Shown here: positions 1 to 5,257 of the stretch, piece after piece | Layout of the letters: the number at the start of each line of letters is the position of its first letter | Numbering within the stretch: the stretch's first letter is position 1 | Origin: Caldifarciminota bacterium | GTDB taxonomy: Bacteria; Hydrothermota; Tepidihabitantia; Tepidihabitantales; Tepidihabitantaceae | Reading direction: 5' to 3' | DNA: 7,078 nucleotides | Assembly: GCA_011049385.1 (NCBI GenBank) | Contig: DSBX01000134.1 | Location: 1-7,078, forward strand | Notes under the pieces: generated by a model | The model's database searches: none | The model's input: only the letters and a program-made list of their open reading frames with translations | Told to the model about the DNA's origin: nothing | Program-made: the position numbers and the translations under genes

Positions 1-233
1 CCGAAGCAGCGGGCGAGCGAGTCGGGGTTCTCCGGCACGGCCAGCACGTGGATGTGGTTGTCCATCAGGCACCACGCCCGGATGCCGACCCCGTACTGCC
101 GGCGGTACTTCAGGAGTGTCCAGAGGTAGAATCTGCGGTCGTCGTCATCGAAGAAGACGCGGCAACGGTCATTGCCGCGCTGGGTCAGATGATGCGGCAG
201 ACCGACCGCGACCGCACGGGCGATGCGAGGCAT
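1..233 (-). CDS. REP-associated tyrosine transposase (RAYT, Y1_Tnp/HUH), 3' end beyond window
   Basis: The reverse strand from the ATG at 233 encodes 77 residues before the window ends. The start MPRIARAVAVGLPHHLTQRGN is the typical RAYT opening, with the family's 'PHHxTQRGN' signature at residues 13-21, an FFDDDDR segment at 27-33, and the metal-binding HUH motif as NHIH (H60, H62) in CLMDNHIHVL. In this family the HUH histidines hold the divalent cation and a downstream tyrosine, off the window here, cuts single-stranded DNA at REP-like hairpins. RAYTs are usually single-copy, domesticated or REP-mobilising enzymes rather than classical insertion sequences. Only a weak AAGG lies upstream of the start. 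The gene diverges from the IS110 fragment on its right. No frameshift is visible in the part seen; whether the C-terminal half is intact is unknown. Confidence 0.93.
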   Translation of the reverse strand, partial: MPRIARAVAVGLPHHLTQRGNDRCRVFFDDDDRRFYLWTLLKYRRQYGVGIRAWCLMDNHIHVLAVPENPDSLARCF

Positions 234-260
234 GAGAAAACCTTAGCCAGGCAGGAGTAG

Positions 261-298
261 TTGTCAATCAATATGGGAAGTGTCCCGGGTTTCCCCGG
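261..298. repeat. Left copy of an imperfect direct repeat; RAYT upstream region
   Basis: This stretch lies between the RAYT start and the first recognisable IS110 residues. It begins TTGTCAATCAA and ends TGTCCCGGGTTTCCCCGG, which contains a small hairpin CCGGG-TTTC-CCCGG (285-298). A related sequence in the same orientation occurs at 1278-1317 (TTGACATCAAACC then TGTCCCCGGAATTCC). By eye, the terminal motif matches at about 14 of 18 positions once an 8-base GGAATTCC-type duplication is removed from the right copy. It may be the RAYT leader, a REP-like target, or the scar where the elements joined. Confidence 0.45.
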
Positions 299-956
299 CA
301 CGGTCGCCGCGGCCCGGGCGCACTCACCGACCGAGATGCGCCGGCTCCTGGTCCGGGACGGTGCGGTCCGGGTGAGCCTGGTCAGGCTCGCGCGGCTCAA
401 GGCGGCCGCCGATGAGTCAATCGGCCCGCCGGCGGTCAGTGCCGGCCAGGTACGCAGTCTGCTCGAGATGCTTGATACCCTGGCCGCGTTAGTTGAGCGC
501 ATCGCCGGCCTTAAGGCGGAGATTATGCGACTGCTGGCGCAGCTTCCGGAGGCCGAGTACCTGATGAGCCTGAAGGGAATCGGGGCGATGACGGCCGCCG
601 TCATCCTGGCCGAGACGGGCGGGCTTGGGCAGTACAGTTGTGCGGCCGCGGTGCAGAAGCTGGCCGGGCTCAATCTCTATCAGAACAGCTCGGGGCAGTA
701 TCAGAGCGGCCGGCGCATATCGAAGCGGGGTCGGCCGCAACTGCGGCGGGCGCTGTACATGGTGGCGGTGCAGCACGCCCGGCGCGGCTGGCCGCTTGAG
801 CCTTACTATGCCGCGCTGGTTGCGCGGGGCAAGCCGAAGCCGGTGGCGCTGACCGCGGTCTGCTGCCGGCTGGTGCGGCTGCTATATGCCCTGGTGCGGG
901 ACGGGCGCTGTTACAGCGAGTGTCCGCCCGACGCGGGCCGTCCGCAAGCCGCCTGA
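261..956 (+). pseudogene. IS110-family transposase, 5'-truncated (C-terminal Tnp/Transposase_20 domain only)
   Basis: The open frame runs from a TTG at 261 (first ATG 273) for 231 codons, but the first 10 or so residues look like read-through of the upstream repeat. Recognisable IS110 sequence begins around residues 11-25. A leucine-rich, probably helical linker spans about 64-95. The Transposase_20 domain follows at about 96-180: LMSLKGIGAMTAAVILAETG, the catalytic-serine region NSSGQ (S144 the likely nucleophile), and the hallmark RRISKRGRPQLRRALY (151-166). Full-length IS110 transposases are roughly 300-400 residues and start with a RuvC-like DEDD domain, which is entirely missing, so the product cannot catalyse recombination alone. 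The retained part has no stop or frameshift, so the truncation is probably fairly recent or the fragment is tolerated. The catalytic Ser assignment is by motif comparison, not alignment software. Confidence 0.88.
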
Positions 957-1277
957 GGATGGGACGGAAAGAATCGGCAGGAGCATGAGACGAGTTGCGC
1001 CCGTGGGGCAGTCACGGCTGGGGACACTACGGACCGCCTTTGGCGGGGCCGCGTTATCATGAACCTTGATGCCCCACGGGCTCGCGTTCTGGATGAAGCA
1101 CTGCACTGAGGCCCGCAAGGGCGCTCTGGAAGCACCTGTGTTCGAAGCGAGTGCCGATGCGTGGGGGAAGCCCGCGGGCGCACCGCGCCGCCATGCCTGC
1201 CGAGAGAGACGGGACAGCCGAGAACGGGCCGAGACGATCATCGTCCCGGCCGCAGGAGAGGTCAACTAACGCACGGC
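291..1277 (+). mobile_element. Remnant of an IS110/IS1111-type insertion sequence (C-terminal ORF plus right-end non-coding tail)
   Basis: The block joins the truncated transposase and about 320 bases of structured non-coding DNA after its stop at 956. IS110 elements have no long terminal inverted repeats and carry a long non-coding end, which in the IS1111 group lies downstream of the transposase gene as here. The left end is lost at the junction with the RAYT region. The right end is placed before the TTGACA-containing repeat at 1278, but this boundary is a guess. No terminal dinucleotide core or target duplication could be identified without an uninterrupted copy for comparison. Confidence 0.6.
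991..1252 (+). ncRNA. Candidate IS110 bridge-RNA remnant (structured right-end tail)
   Basis: The stretch 957-1427 has no convincing gene; its first 300 bases are strongly structured. A 12-bp perfect inverted repeat (999-1010 with 1070-1081, GCCCGTGGGGCA / TGCCCCACGGGC) closes a 59-base loop. CGAG (991-994) can pair with CTCG (1081-1084) as an alternative extension. Inside the loop is a hairpin CCGCC-TTT-GGCGG (1034-1046). Downstream is GCCC-GCAA-GGGC (1111-1122), a stem capped by a GNRA tetraloop, then CGGGAC/GTCCCG (1210-1215 with 1243-1248). Bridge RNAs of IS110 elements are encoded in the non-coding end and consist of stem-loops with internal loops that pair to target and donor DNA. Position and fold fit; transcription and guide loops are not shown. 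Because the transposase is truncated, any RNA would be orphaned or act in trans. Confidence 0.5.
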
Positions 1278-1317
1278 TTGACATCAAACCTGTCCCCGGA
1301 ATTCCGGAATTCCCGGG
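1278..1317. repeat. Right copy of the direct repeat, with a 16-bp palindrome (tandem GGAATTCC)
   Basis: The sequence begins TTGACATCAAACC, continues TGTCCCC and then has GGAATTCCGGAATTCC (1298-1313), a perfect 16-bp palindrome made of two tandem 8-bp palindromes. CCC (1294-1296) and GGG (1315-1317) extend it to 24 bases with one mismatched pair (C1297/C1314). It could form a cruciform or an RNA hairpin. It resembles the 261-298 stretch and lies just past the presumed IS110 right end and about 110 bases downstream of the fusA stop, so it is either an element boundary or a repeat common in this genome. Confidence 0.5.
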
Positions 1318-1392
1318 TGGGCCGGAGCACGGTCCGCCGAATCAGTCGAGCCGGAGGTTAATTGCCGTCCGTTTCCGCGTCGGTGGGGTGTT

Positions 1393-1409
1393 CGTCCGGT
1401 TCACGGACG
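1393..1409 (-). terminator. Weak hairpin downstream of fusA
   Basis: CGTCCG-GTTCA-CGGACG is a 6-bp stem with a 5-base loop, starting 19 bases beyond the fusA stop in the direction of transcription. No T-run follows on the minus strand, so it is not a classical intrinsic terminator. It may be a 3' mRNA-end hairpin or chance. The rest of 1318-1427 shows nothing I can name. Confidence 0.25.
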
Positions 1410-1427
1410 TCGGCCCGATGGATGGGG

Positions 1428-3539
1428 TCAGGCGGTGGGCGGTGCGGGCTGCCGGGTCTCGGCGAAGAGCGGGTAGAGGCGAACGCGGGTTTCGCGGTCT
1501 ACCGGGCGGAAGGTCTTGAACTGCATCGAGCTGGTGGCCCGGCCCTGGGTGAGACTGCGGAGGGCGGTGGCGTAGCCGAAGGTGTTGGCGAGCGGGACCT
1601 CGGCCCGGACGATCTGGTGACCTTTGACCGGCTCGATGTGGAGAATCCTGCCGTTCCGGGCGGTAATGTCGCCGAGAATGCCGCCGAGGTACTGCTCCGG
1701 GGCGACTATCTCGAGTTCCATCAGCGGTTCGAGGAAGGTGGGGCCGGCGGCGAGGAAGGCGTCGCGGAAGGCGGTGGCGGCGGCGACTTTGAAGTCAACG
1801 TCGTGGGAGTCTTCTTCGTGGAACTTGCCGTCGAGGATGCGGACCCGGGTGCCGGTGACTTCGTAGCCGGCGAGCACCCCGGCTTCGAGGCTGTCGCGGA
1901 TGCCTTCTTCGACCGCCTTGACGAACTCCGCGGGCAGAGCGCCGTGCTTGATTTCGTTCTTCGTCTCGTTACCGTCGGCGCAGGGCTCGACCGCGAGTTT
2001 GATGACCGCGAAGTGGCCCGCGCCGCCGGTCTGGCGGACGAAGCGGCCTTCGGCGGCCGCCTTGCCGGTGACGGTCTCGCGGTAGCTGACCTGGGGCTTG
2101 CCGGAGTGGACCCCGACCTTGTAGTCGCGCTTGAGCCGGTCTATCAGAATGTCGAGGTGGAGCTCGCCCATCCCGGAGAGGATGAGCTGGCCGGTCTCGT
2201 CGTCCACCTTGCGGCGGAAGGTCGGGTCTTCGAGGGCGAGGATTTCGAGCGTAGCGGCGAGTTTCTCTTCCTCGGCCCGGGTCGAGGGCTCGACCGCGAT
2301 GAAGACGACCGGCTCGGGGATTTCGATTGACTCGTAGGCAATCGGGTGGGCGAGGTTGGCGAGGGTCTGGCCGGTGCGGCTTTCCTTGAGGCCGATGACC
2401 GCGCCGATTTCCCCGGCGGAGAGGCCGGCGACTTCTTCCGGGCGGTTGGCGTGCATCATCAGCAGTTTGGCGAGCCGGACGCGTTTCATATCCGGCGCGC
2501 TCCAGACGACCTCACCGGCCTTGACTGTGCCGGAGTAGACCCGGAGGTAGCTCAGGAGACCGCGATGAGGGTCGGTGGCGAGCTTGAAGATGAGGCCGGA
2601 GAAGGGGGCCTTCGGGTCGGGCTTGCGGGTTTCCGCCTCGCCGGTCCTGGGGTTGGTGCCCGCAAGCGGCGGGACGTCGAGCGGCGAGGGCAGGTAGTCA
2701 ACGACGCCGTCAATGAGCTTCTGGACGCCCTTGTTGCGGAAGGCACTGCCGCAGAAGACCGGGACGACCGTGAGTTCGAGCGTGCCCTTGCGCAGGGCGG
2801 CCCGGAGGTCGTCGGGAGTGATGTCTTCACCGCCGACGTACTTTTCGAGCAGTCTCTCGTCGAAGGTGGTGAGCGTGTCCACGAGCCGGTGGCGGTATGC
2901 TTCGACCTCGGCCCGGCGGTCCTCGGGCACCGGCCGGGTTTCGTAGGTCGCGCCCAAGTCGTCGGATTGCCAGACGCAGGCGACGTTCTCGACCAGGTCA
3001 ATCACGCCTTCGTGCTCGTCTTCGGTGCCGATGGGCAGTTGAACCGGCAGGGGCACCTGCGAAAAGCTCTCGGCCATCATCTTGACGACACGGTAGAAGT
3101 CGGCGCCGAGCCGGTCGAGCTTGTTGATGAAGGCGAGGCGGGGGATGCGATAGCGGTCGGCCTGGCGCCAGACCGTCTCGGTCTGGGGTTCGACGCCGCC
3201 GACCGCGCAGAGAACGATGACCGCGCCGTCGAGGACTTTGAGACAGCGCTCGACTTCGATGGTGAAGTCAACGTGGCCCGGGGTGTCAATGATGTTGATG
3301 CGGTGGTCGTGCCAGTGGACGGTGGTGGCGGCCGAGGTGATGGTGATGCCGCGCTCGCGTTCCTGGACCATCCAGTCCATCTGGGTGGTGCCTTCGTCAA
3401 TCTCGCCGATGCGGTGGATGCGGCCGGCGTAGTAGAGGAAGCGTTCGGTGGTGGTCGTCTTGCCGGCGTCTATGTGCGCCGCGATGCCGATGTTGCGCAC
3501 CCGCGCAAGCGGGACTTCGCGTGGCGCAGGGTCAGACAT
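1428..3539 (-). CDS. fusA: Elongation factor G
   Basis: This translational GTPase drives tRNA-mRNA translocation on the ribosome and, with ribosome recycling factor, subunit splitting. It has 703 residues, normal for EF-G. G1 is AHIDAGKT (21-28), switch I ERGITI with T66, G3 DTPGH (85-89, catalytic H89), G4 NKLD (139-142) and G5 CGSAF (263-267). Domain II spans about 311-405, III about 411-485, IV about 486-605, and V about 606-685. The domain IV tip keeps H574 (FHEEDS), but the neighbouring loop is QTGGAGHFA (503-511) where most EF-Gs have QSGGRGQYG. G4 is NKLD with INKLDR context rather than the common NKMDR, a feature I associate with divergent spd/mitochondrial-type EF-Gs (recollection). 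The ATG start fits the conserved REVPLxRxRNIGI N-terminus. It has no Shine-Dalgarno site but a promoter right upstream. It is not next to rpsL/rpsG/tuf, so it could be a second EF-G paralogue. Confidence 0.96.
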   Translation of the reverse strand: MSDPAPREVPLARVRNIGIAAHIDAGKTTTTERFLYYAGRIHRIGEIDEGTTQMDWMVQERERGITITSAATTVHWHDHRINIIDTPGHVDFTIEVERCLKVLDGAVIVLCAVGGVEPQTETVWRQADRYRIPRLAFINKLDRLGADFYRVVKMMAESFSQVPLPVQLPIGTEDEHEGVIDLVENVACVWQSDDLGATYETRPVPEDRRAEVEAYRHRLVDTLTTFDERLLEKYVGGEDITPDDLRAALRKGTLELTVVPVFCGSAFRNKGVQKLIDGVVDYLPSPLDVPPLAGTNPRTGEAETRKPDPKAPFSGLIFKLATDPHRGLLSYLRVYSGTVKAGEVVWSAPDMKRVRLAKLLMMHANRPEEVAGLSAGEIGAVIGLKESRTGQTLANLAHPIAYESIEIPEPVVFIAVEPSTRAEEEKLAATLEILALEDPTFRRKVDDETGQLILSGMGELHLDILIDRLKRDYKVGVHSGKPQVSYRETVTGKAAAEGRFVRQTGGAGHFAVIKLAVEPCADGNETKNEIKHGALPAEFVKAVEEGIRDSLEAGVLAGYEVTGTRVRILDGKFHEEDSHDVDFKVAAATAFRDAFLAAGPTFLEPLMELEIVAPEQYLGGILGDITARNGRILHIEPVKGHQIVRAEVPLANTFGYATALRSLTQGRATSSMQFKTFRPVDRETRVRLYPLFAETRQPAPPTA

Positions 3540-3547
3540 AGGGGGCT

Positions 3548-3575
3548 ATGTTAGCGAAATGATGACTGGCGTCAA
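3548..3575 (-). promoter_or_regulatory. Sigma70-like promoter for fusA, possibly giving a leaderless mRNA
   Basis: On the minus strand, TTGACG (3575-3570, 5 of 6 to consensus) is followed by a 16-base spacer and TAACAT (3553-3548, 4 of 6). Only 8 bases separate the -10 box from the fusA ATG at 3539. Transcription normally starts about 6-8 bases after the -10 box, which puts the mRNA 5' end at or within 2-3 bases of the ATG. The bases before the ATG (AGCCCCCT) contain no Shine-Dalgarno site, in contrast to AGGAGG before the thiolase, DUF35 and HIT genes. This is inference from spacing; no start-site data are available. Confidence 0.5.
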
Positions 3576-3576
3576 C

Positions 3577-3612
3577 CCGGCCCGGGGCGTTTCCGCCGCC
3601 GGGCCGGAAACG
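3577..3612. repeat. Interleaved inverted repeats between the HIT gene and fusA (alternative hairpins)
   Basis: Two inverted-repeat pairs are interlaced. CCGGCCCGG (3577-3585) pairs with CCGGGCCGG (3599-3607), and CGTTTCCG (3588-3595) pairs with CGGAAACG (3605-3612). The right arms share CGG (3605-3607), so the two hairpins (9 bp with a 13-base loop; 8 bp with a 9-base loop) are mutually exclusive or could form a partial pseudoknot. In the minus-strand transcript they begin just after the HIT stop codon and end just upstream of the fusA -35 box. There is no U-tract. They may terminate or stabilise the upstream mRNA, or couple it to fusA expression. Confidence 0.5.
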
Positions 3613-3613
3613 G

Positions 3614-4060
3614 CTACTTGACCGGCGCGGCTTTGATCTTCTCGGCCAGCGCGTCGAGCTCGGCGTCGGTGGCCTGGGGCTTGAGGCGCGGCTGGCAGTA
3701 GTCCTGGAGCTGAAGGTTCAGGTCGAGCAGGTGCTTGCGGTCCGGCCAGCTCGGGACGAGGTGCATATGCACGTGGGGCACGCGCCGGCCGCGGAGCAGG
3801 AGCGTGACGTGGCTGCAGCCGAGGGCCTTCTTCATCTTCCGGGAGACGGCGTAGACGGTCTTGAAGAAGGGCATCGTCATCTCCGTCCATTGTGACGGGT
3901 CGGCATCGGTCAAGAGGGGAATGTGTTGTCGGGTCAGGACCAGCGTGTGGCCGGGCACGACCGGGTAGAGGTCGAGGATGGCGACGGTGGTCGCGTCTTC
4001 GTGGACCTTGCGGGCCGGGGCCTTGCCGGCGATGATGTCGCAGAAGATGCAGTCAGGCAT
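3614..4060 (-). CDS. HIT-family protein (histidine-triad nucleotide hydrolase/transferase)
   Basis: HIT proteins cleave nucleotide phosphoramidates, adenylated substrates or dinucleoside polyphosphates through a nucleotidyl-histidine intermediate. The 148-residue product shows the N-terminal CIFCDIIAGKAPARKVHED (Cys4 and Cys7, often zinc ligands together with a later His), the LYPVVPGHTLVLTRQHI strand-turn region (31-47), and the triad HVHMHLVP (His96, 98, 100; His98 is the likely nucleophile). The usual N-x-G-x-x-A-G-Q-x-V run before the triad is altered to LLLRGRRVP, so phosphate-binding details may differ. A 45-residue tail follows, ending in a probable helix. The ATG at 4060 is preceded by AGGAGG at 4072-4067 with 6-base spacing. 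That site lies inside the end of the upstream gene, with which it overlaps by 8 bases, so the two are probably translationally coupled. The exact substrate cannot be read from the sequence. Confidence 0.94.
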   Translation of the reverse strand: MPDCIFCDIIAGKAPARKVHEDATTVAILDLYPVVPGHTLVLTRQHIPLLTDADPSQWTEMTMPFFKTVYAVSRKMKKALGCSHVTLLLRGRRVPHVHMHLVPSWPDRKHLLDLNLQLQDYCQPRLKPQATDAELDALAEKIKAAPVK

Positions 4061-4667
4061 ATGGTTCCTCCTGGTCGGTGCCCCGGGTGCGGGGCTTGCA
4101 GATTATCTCGCTGATGACGGTGTCGTAGAACCGGCGCGTGTGGGCGGGCCGGATGATGAGTGCGGTGTCCGCACCCGAACCGGTACCGCCGATGGCGAGG
4201 GTTTCCTCGCCGTGCGGGATGAGACCGGCGTCGAGCGCCATCACCGCGACTTCGACCGCGACCTTGGTGCCTTCGCCGAAGGTGCGGTAGGTCCAGGCGA
4301 TGGTCTCGGCCGGGCCGAGCCCGCCGAATTCGAGTCGGTTGGCGCGTTCGACGCCGGACAGGGCGTGGGTCGTGCGCAGGACCGGGACCTTGAGCGCGGC
4401 GAGCTTTCGCTCGGCCGCCGGCGTCAGCTCCGAGCGACCCGGTTCGCGGAAGCCGAAGTGATGGCCGACGCAGACCGCCCGCTCACCGGGGCGAAGCAGG
4501 CGGGCGAGCCTGGTTGCGGTCGCGCCGGTCGTCGAGGCGACGATGTAGTGGCGAAGTCCCAGTTCCCGTCCGCGGGCAAGGGCGAGCGCCAGGGTACGCG
4601 CGGTGCAGGCGCGGCCGGGCCGGGCGAACCAGGTCACCTCGGTGCGGGTCTCAGGTTGCTTCTTCAT
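4053..4667 (-). CDS. Pyruvate kinase C-terminal-domain-like protein (COG1751 type)
   Basis: The predicted protein (204 residues from ATG 4667) resembles stand-alone versions of the pyruvate kinase C-terminal alpha/beta domain, the regulatory domain that binds allosteric effectors in the full enzyme. It lacks the catalytic barrel. Motifs I recognise are an ELGLRHYIVASTTGATA strand-loop (35-51), HFGFREPG (70-77), TTHALSGVERA (99-109) and IGGTGSGADTA (159-169). The conserved glycine and threonine loops suggest phosphorylated-ligand binding; the biochemical role of this family is unknown. The frame extends upstream to 4742, but that extension crosses the long hairpin at 4703-4733 and lacks family features, so M26 of the long frame is preferred. 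No good Shine-Dalgarno site precedes it, so the start is uncertain. It lies 77 bases after the DUF35 gene and overlaps the HIT gene by 8 bases. Confidence 0.85.
   Translation of the reverse strand: MKKQPETRTEVTWFARPGRACTARTLALALARGRELGLRHYIVASTTGATATRLARLLRPGERAVCVGHHFGFREPGRSELTPAAERKLAALKVPVLRTTHALSGVERANRLEFGGLGPAETIAWTYRTFGEGTKVAVEVAVMALDAGLIPHGEETLAIGGTGSGADTALIIRPAHTRRFYDTVISEIICKPRTRGTDQEEPYA
4067..4072 (-). promoter_or_regulatory. Shine-Dalgarno site for the HIT gene, inside the preceding gene
   Basis: AGGAGG lies 6 bases before the ATG at 4060 and is read as codons near the end of the COG1751-type gene. It fixes the HIT start and supports coupling of the two overlapping genes. Confidence 0.8.
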
Positions 4668-4702
4668 CGCCGGGATGATAGCCGGATGTCGGGCGCAAGG
4701 CA

Positions 4703-4733
4703 AGCGGCGGGGCGGCATTGCCGCCCCGCCGCT
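4703..4733. terminator. Long GC-rich hairpin between the DUF35 and COG1751-type genes
   Basis: A perfect 14-bp stem (AGCGGCGGGGCGGC at 4703-4716, complement at 4720-4733) closes a 3-base loop ATT. In the minus-strand transcript it starts 12 bases past the DUF35 stop (4745-4747). The following bases (TTGCCTTGCG) are not a U-tract, so it is either a U-less terminator or an mRNA-processing/stability hairpin that could separate expression of the thiolase-DUF35 pair from the genes below. It also argues that the downstream coding region does not start as far up as 4742. Confidence 0.65.
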
Positions 4734-4744
4734 GAAGAGCACGG

Positions 4745-5248
4745 CTATTCGGCCGATTCCCAGAAGAGGTCGAAGATAGTGTTGGTTGGTGCCTCGGTTC
4801 GGAACCCGGCTCTTACCTTCATCCCGATCCTCGCGGTGCCGCGGACGAGGTAGCCCTTCATCACCGTGCAGCAGCCCGGTATCTTGACATCAATCTGGTA
4901 GTACGGGTAGCTGAGTTCGATGCCATGACCGGGGTATTCGACGTGGGTGAACGTGAAGACCTCCCCGATGACCGGATTCTTGAGGTCGACCCAGTCCATC
5001 CGGGCGTGGCAGTCCGGGCAGTCGGCCCGGGGTGGAAGCCACAGGCCTGTTTCGCAGCCTTTGGTCGGGCATTTTGTTGCGCGCAGGATGCCCAGTTTCA
5101 GGCCCTCGAAGAAGGGTGAGAGCAGGCCGTAGGTATGGTAGTGCATTAGCGAGCGCGGCCACTTGAAGGCCAACGGTTGCTCGCGGTAGGCCTCGGCAGG
5201 CTCGCCGGTGAAGTGGATTTCGTGTCCGGGTATCTGTTTCACTGGCAT
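4745..5248 (-). CDS. DUF35 zinc-ribbon/OB-fold protein, partner of the adjacent thiolase
   Basis: The 167-residue protein fits the DUF35 architecture: an N-terminal helical segment containing WPRSLMHYHTYGLLSPFFEGLK (30-51), a rubredoxin-like zinc ribbon with Cys60, Cys65, Cys77 and Cys80 (CX4C...CX2C), and an OB fold from about 90 to 160 (GEVFTFTHVEYPGHG and following strands). DUF35 proteins are obligate or structural partners of thiolase-fold enzymes: archaeal acetoacetyl-CoA thiolase/HMG-CoA synthase complexes, BbsA with BbsB in toluene degradation, and ChsH2 with the aldolase Ltp2. There they hold the acyl-CoA substrate. Here the thiolase gene ends only 9 bases upstream. The thiolase TAG stop overlaps this gene's Shine-Dalgarno sequence (TAGGAGG, with AGGAGG at 5259-5254, 5 bases before ATG 5248), pointing to coupled translation and a stoichiometric complex. 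The actual substrate is unknown. Confidence 0.92.
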   Translation of the reverse strand: MPVKQIPGHEIHFTGEPAEAYREQPLAFKWPRSLMHYHTYGLLSPFFEGLKLGILRATKCPTKGCETGLWLPPRADCPDCHARMDWVDLKNPVIGEVFTFTHVEYPGHGIELSYPYYQIDVKIPGCCTVMKGYLVRGTARIGMKVRAGFRTEAPTNTIFDLFWESAE

Positions 5249-5257
5249 TTCTTCCTC

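Noticed and set aside
48..260. 70-codon plus-strand frame opposite the RAYT gene
   Set aside because: The reverse strand carries clear RAYT signatures (PHHLTQRGN, NHIH); the plus frame is its shadow.
1111..1252. CRISPR or tRNA-like origin for the hairpins in the tail
   Set aside because: There are no regularly spaced direct repeats, no CCA end, and no cloverleaf arms; the location fits IS110 non-coding DNA better.
1066..1519. Small plus-strand frames in the IS110 tail (starting 1066, 1151, 1161)
   Set aside because: They are Arg/Gly/Pro-rich with no motifs or ribosome site, overlap the structured repeats, and one runs into the fusA gene on the other strand.
1362..3554. Two long plus-strand open frames (322 and 402 codons) opposite fusA
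   Set aside because: They mirror a certain EF-G gene in GC-rich codons, are Gly/Ala/Asp/Glu-rich without domain features, and are expected antisense by-products of codon bias.
4668..4742. Longer N-terminus for the COG1751-type protein starting at 4742
   Set aside because: The extra 25 residues are encoded largely by the 14-bp hairpin and have no family similarity; the conserved region begins after M26.
3978..4853. 291-codon plus-strand frame across the HIT and COG1751-type genes
   Set aside because: It spans two well-supported minus-strand genes and the intergenic hairpin and shows no recognisable family motif.
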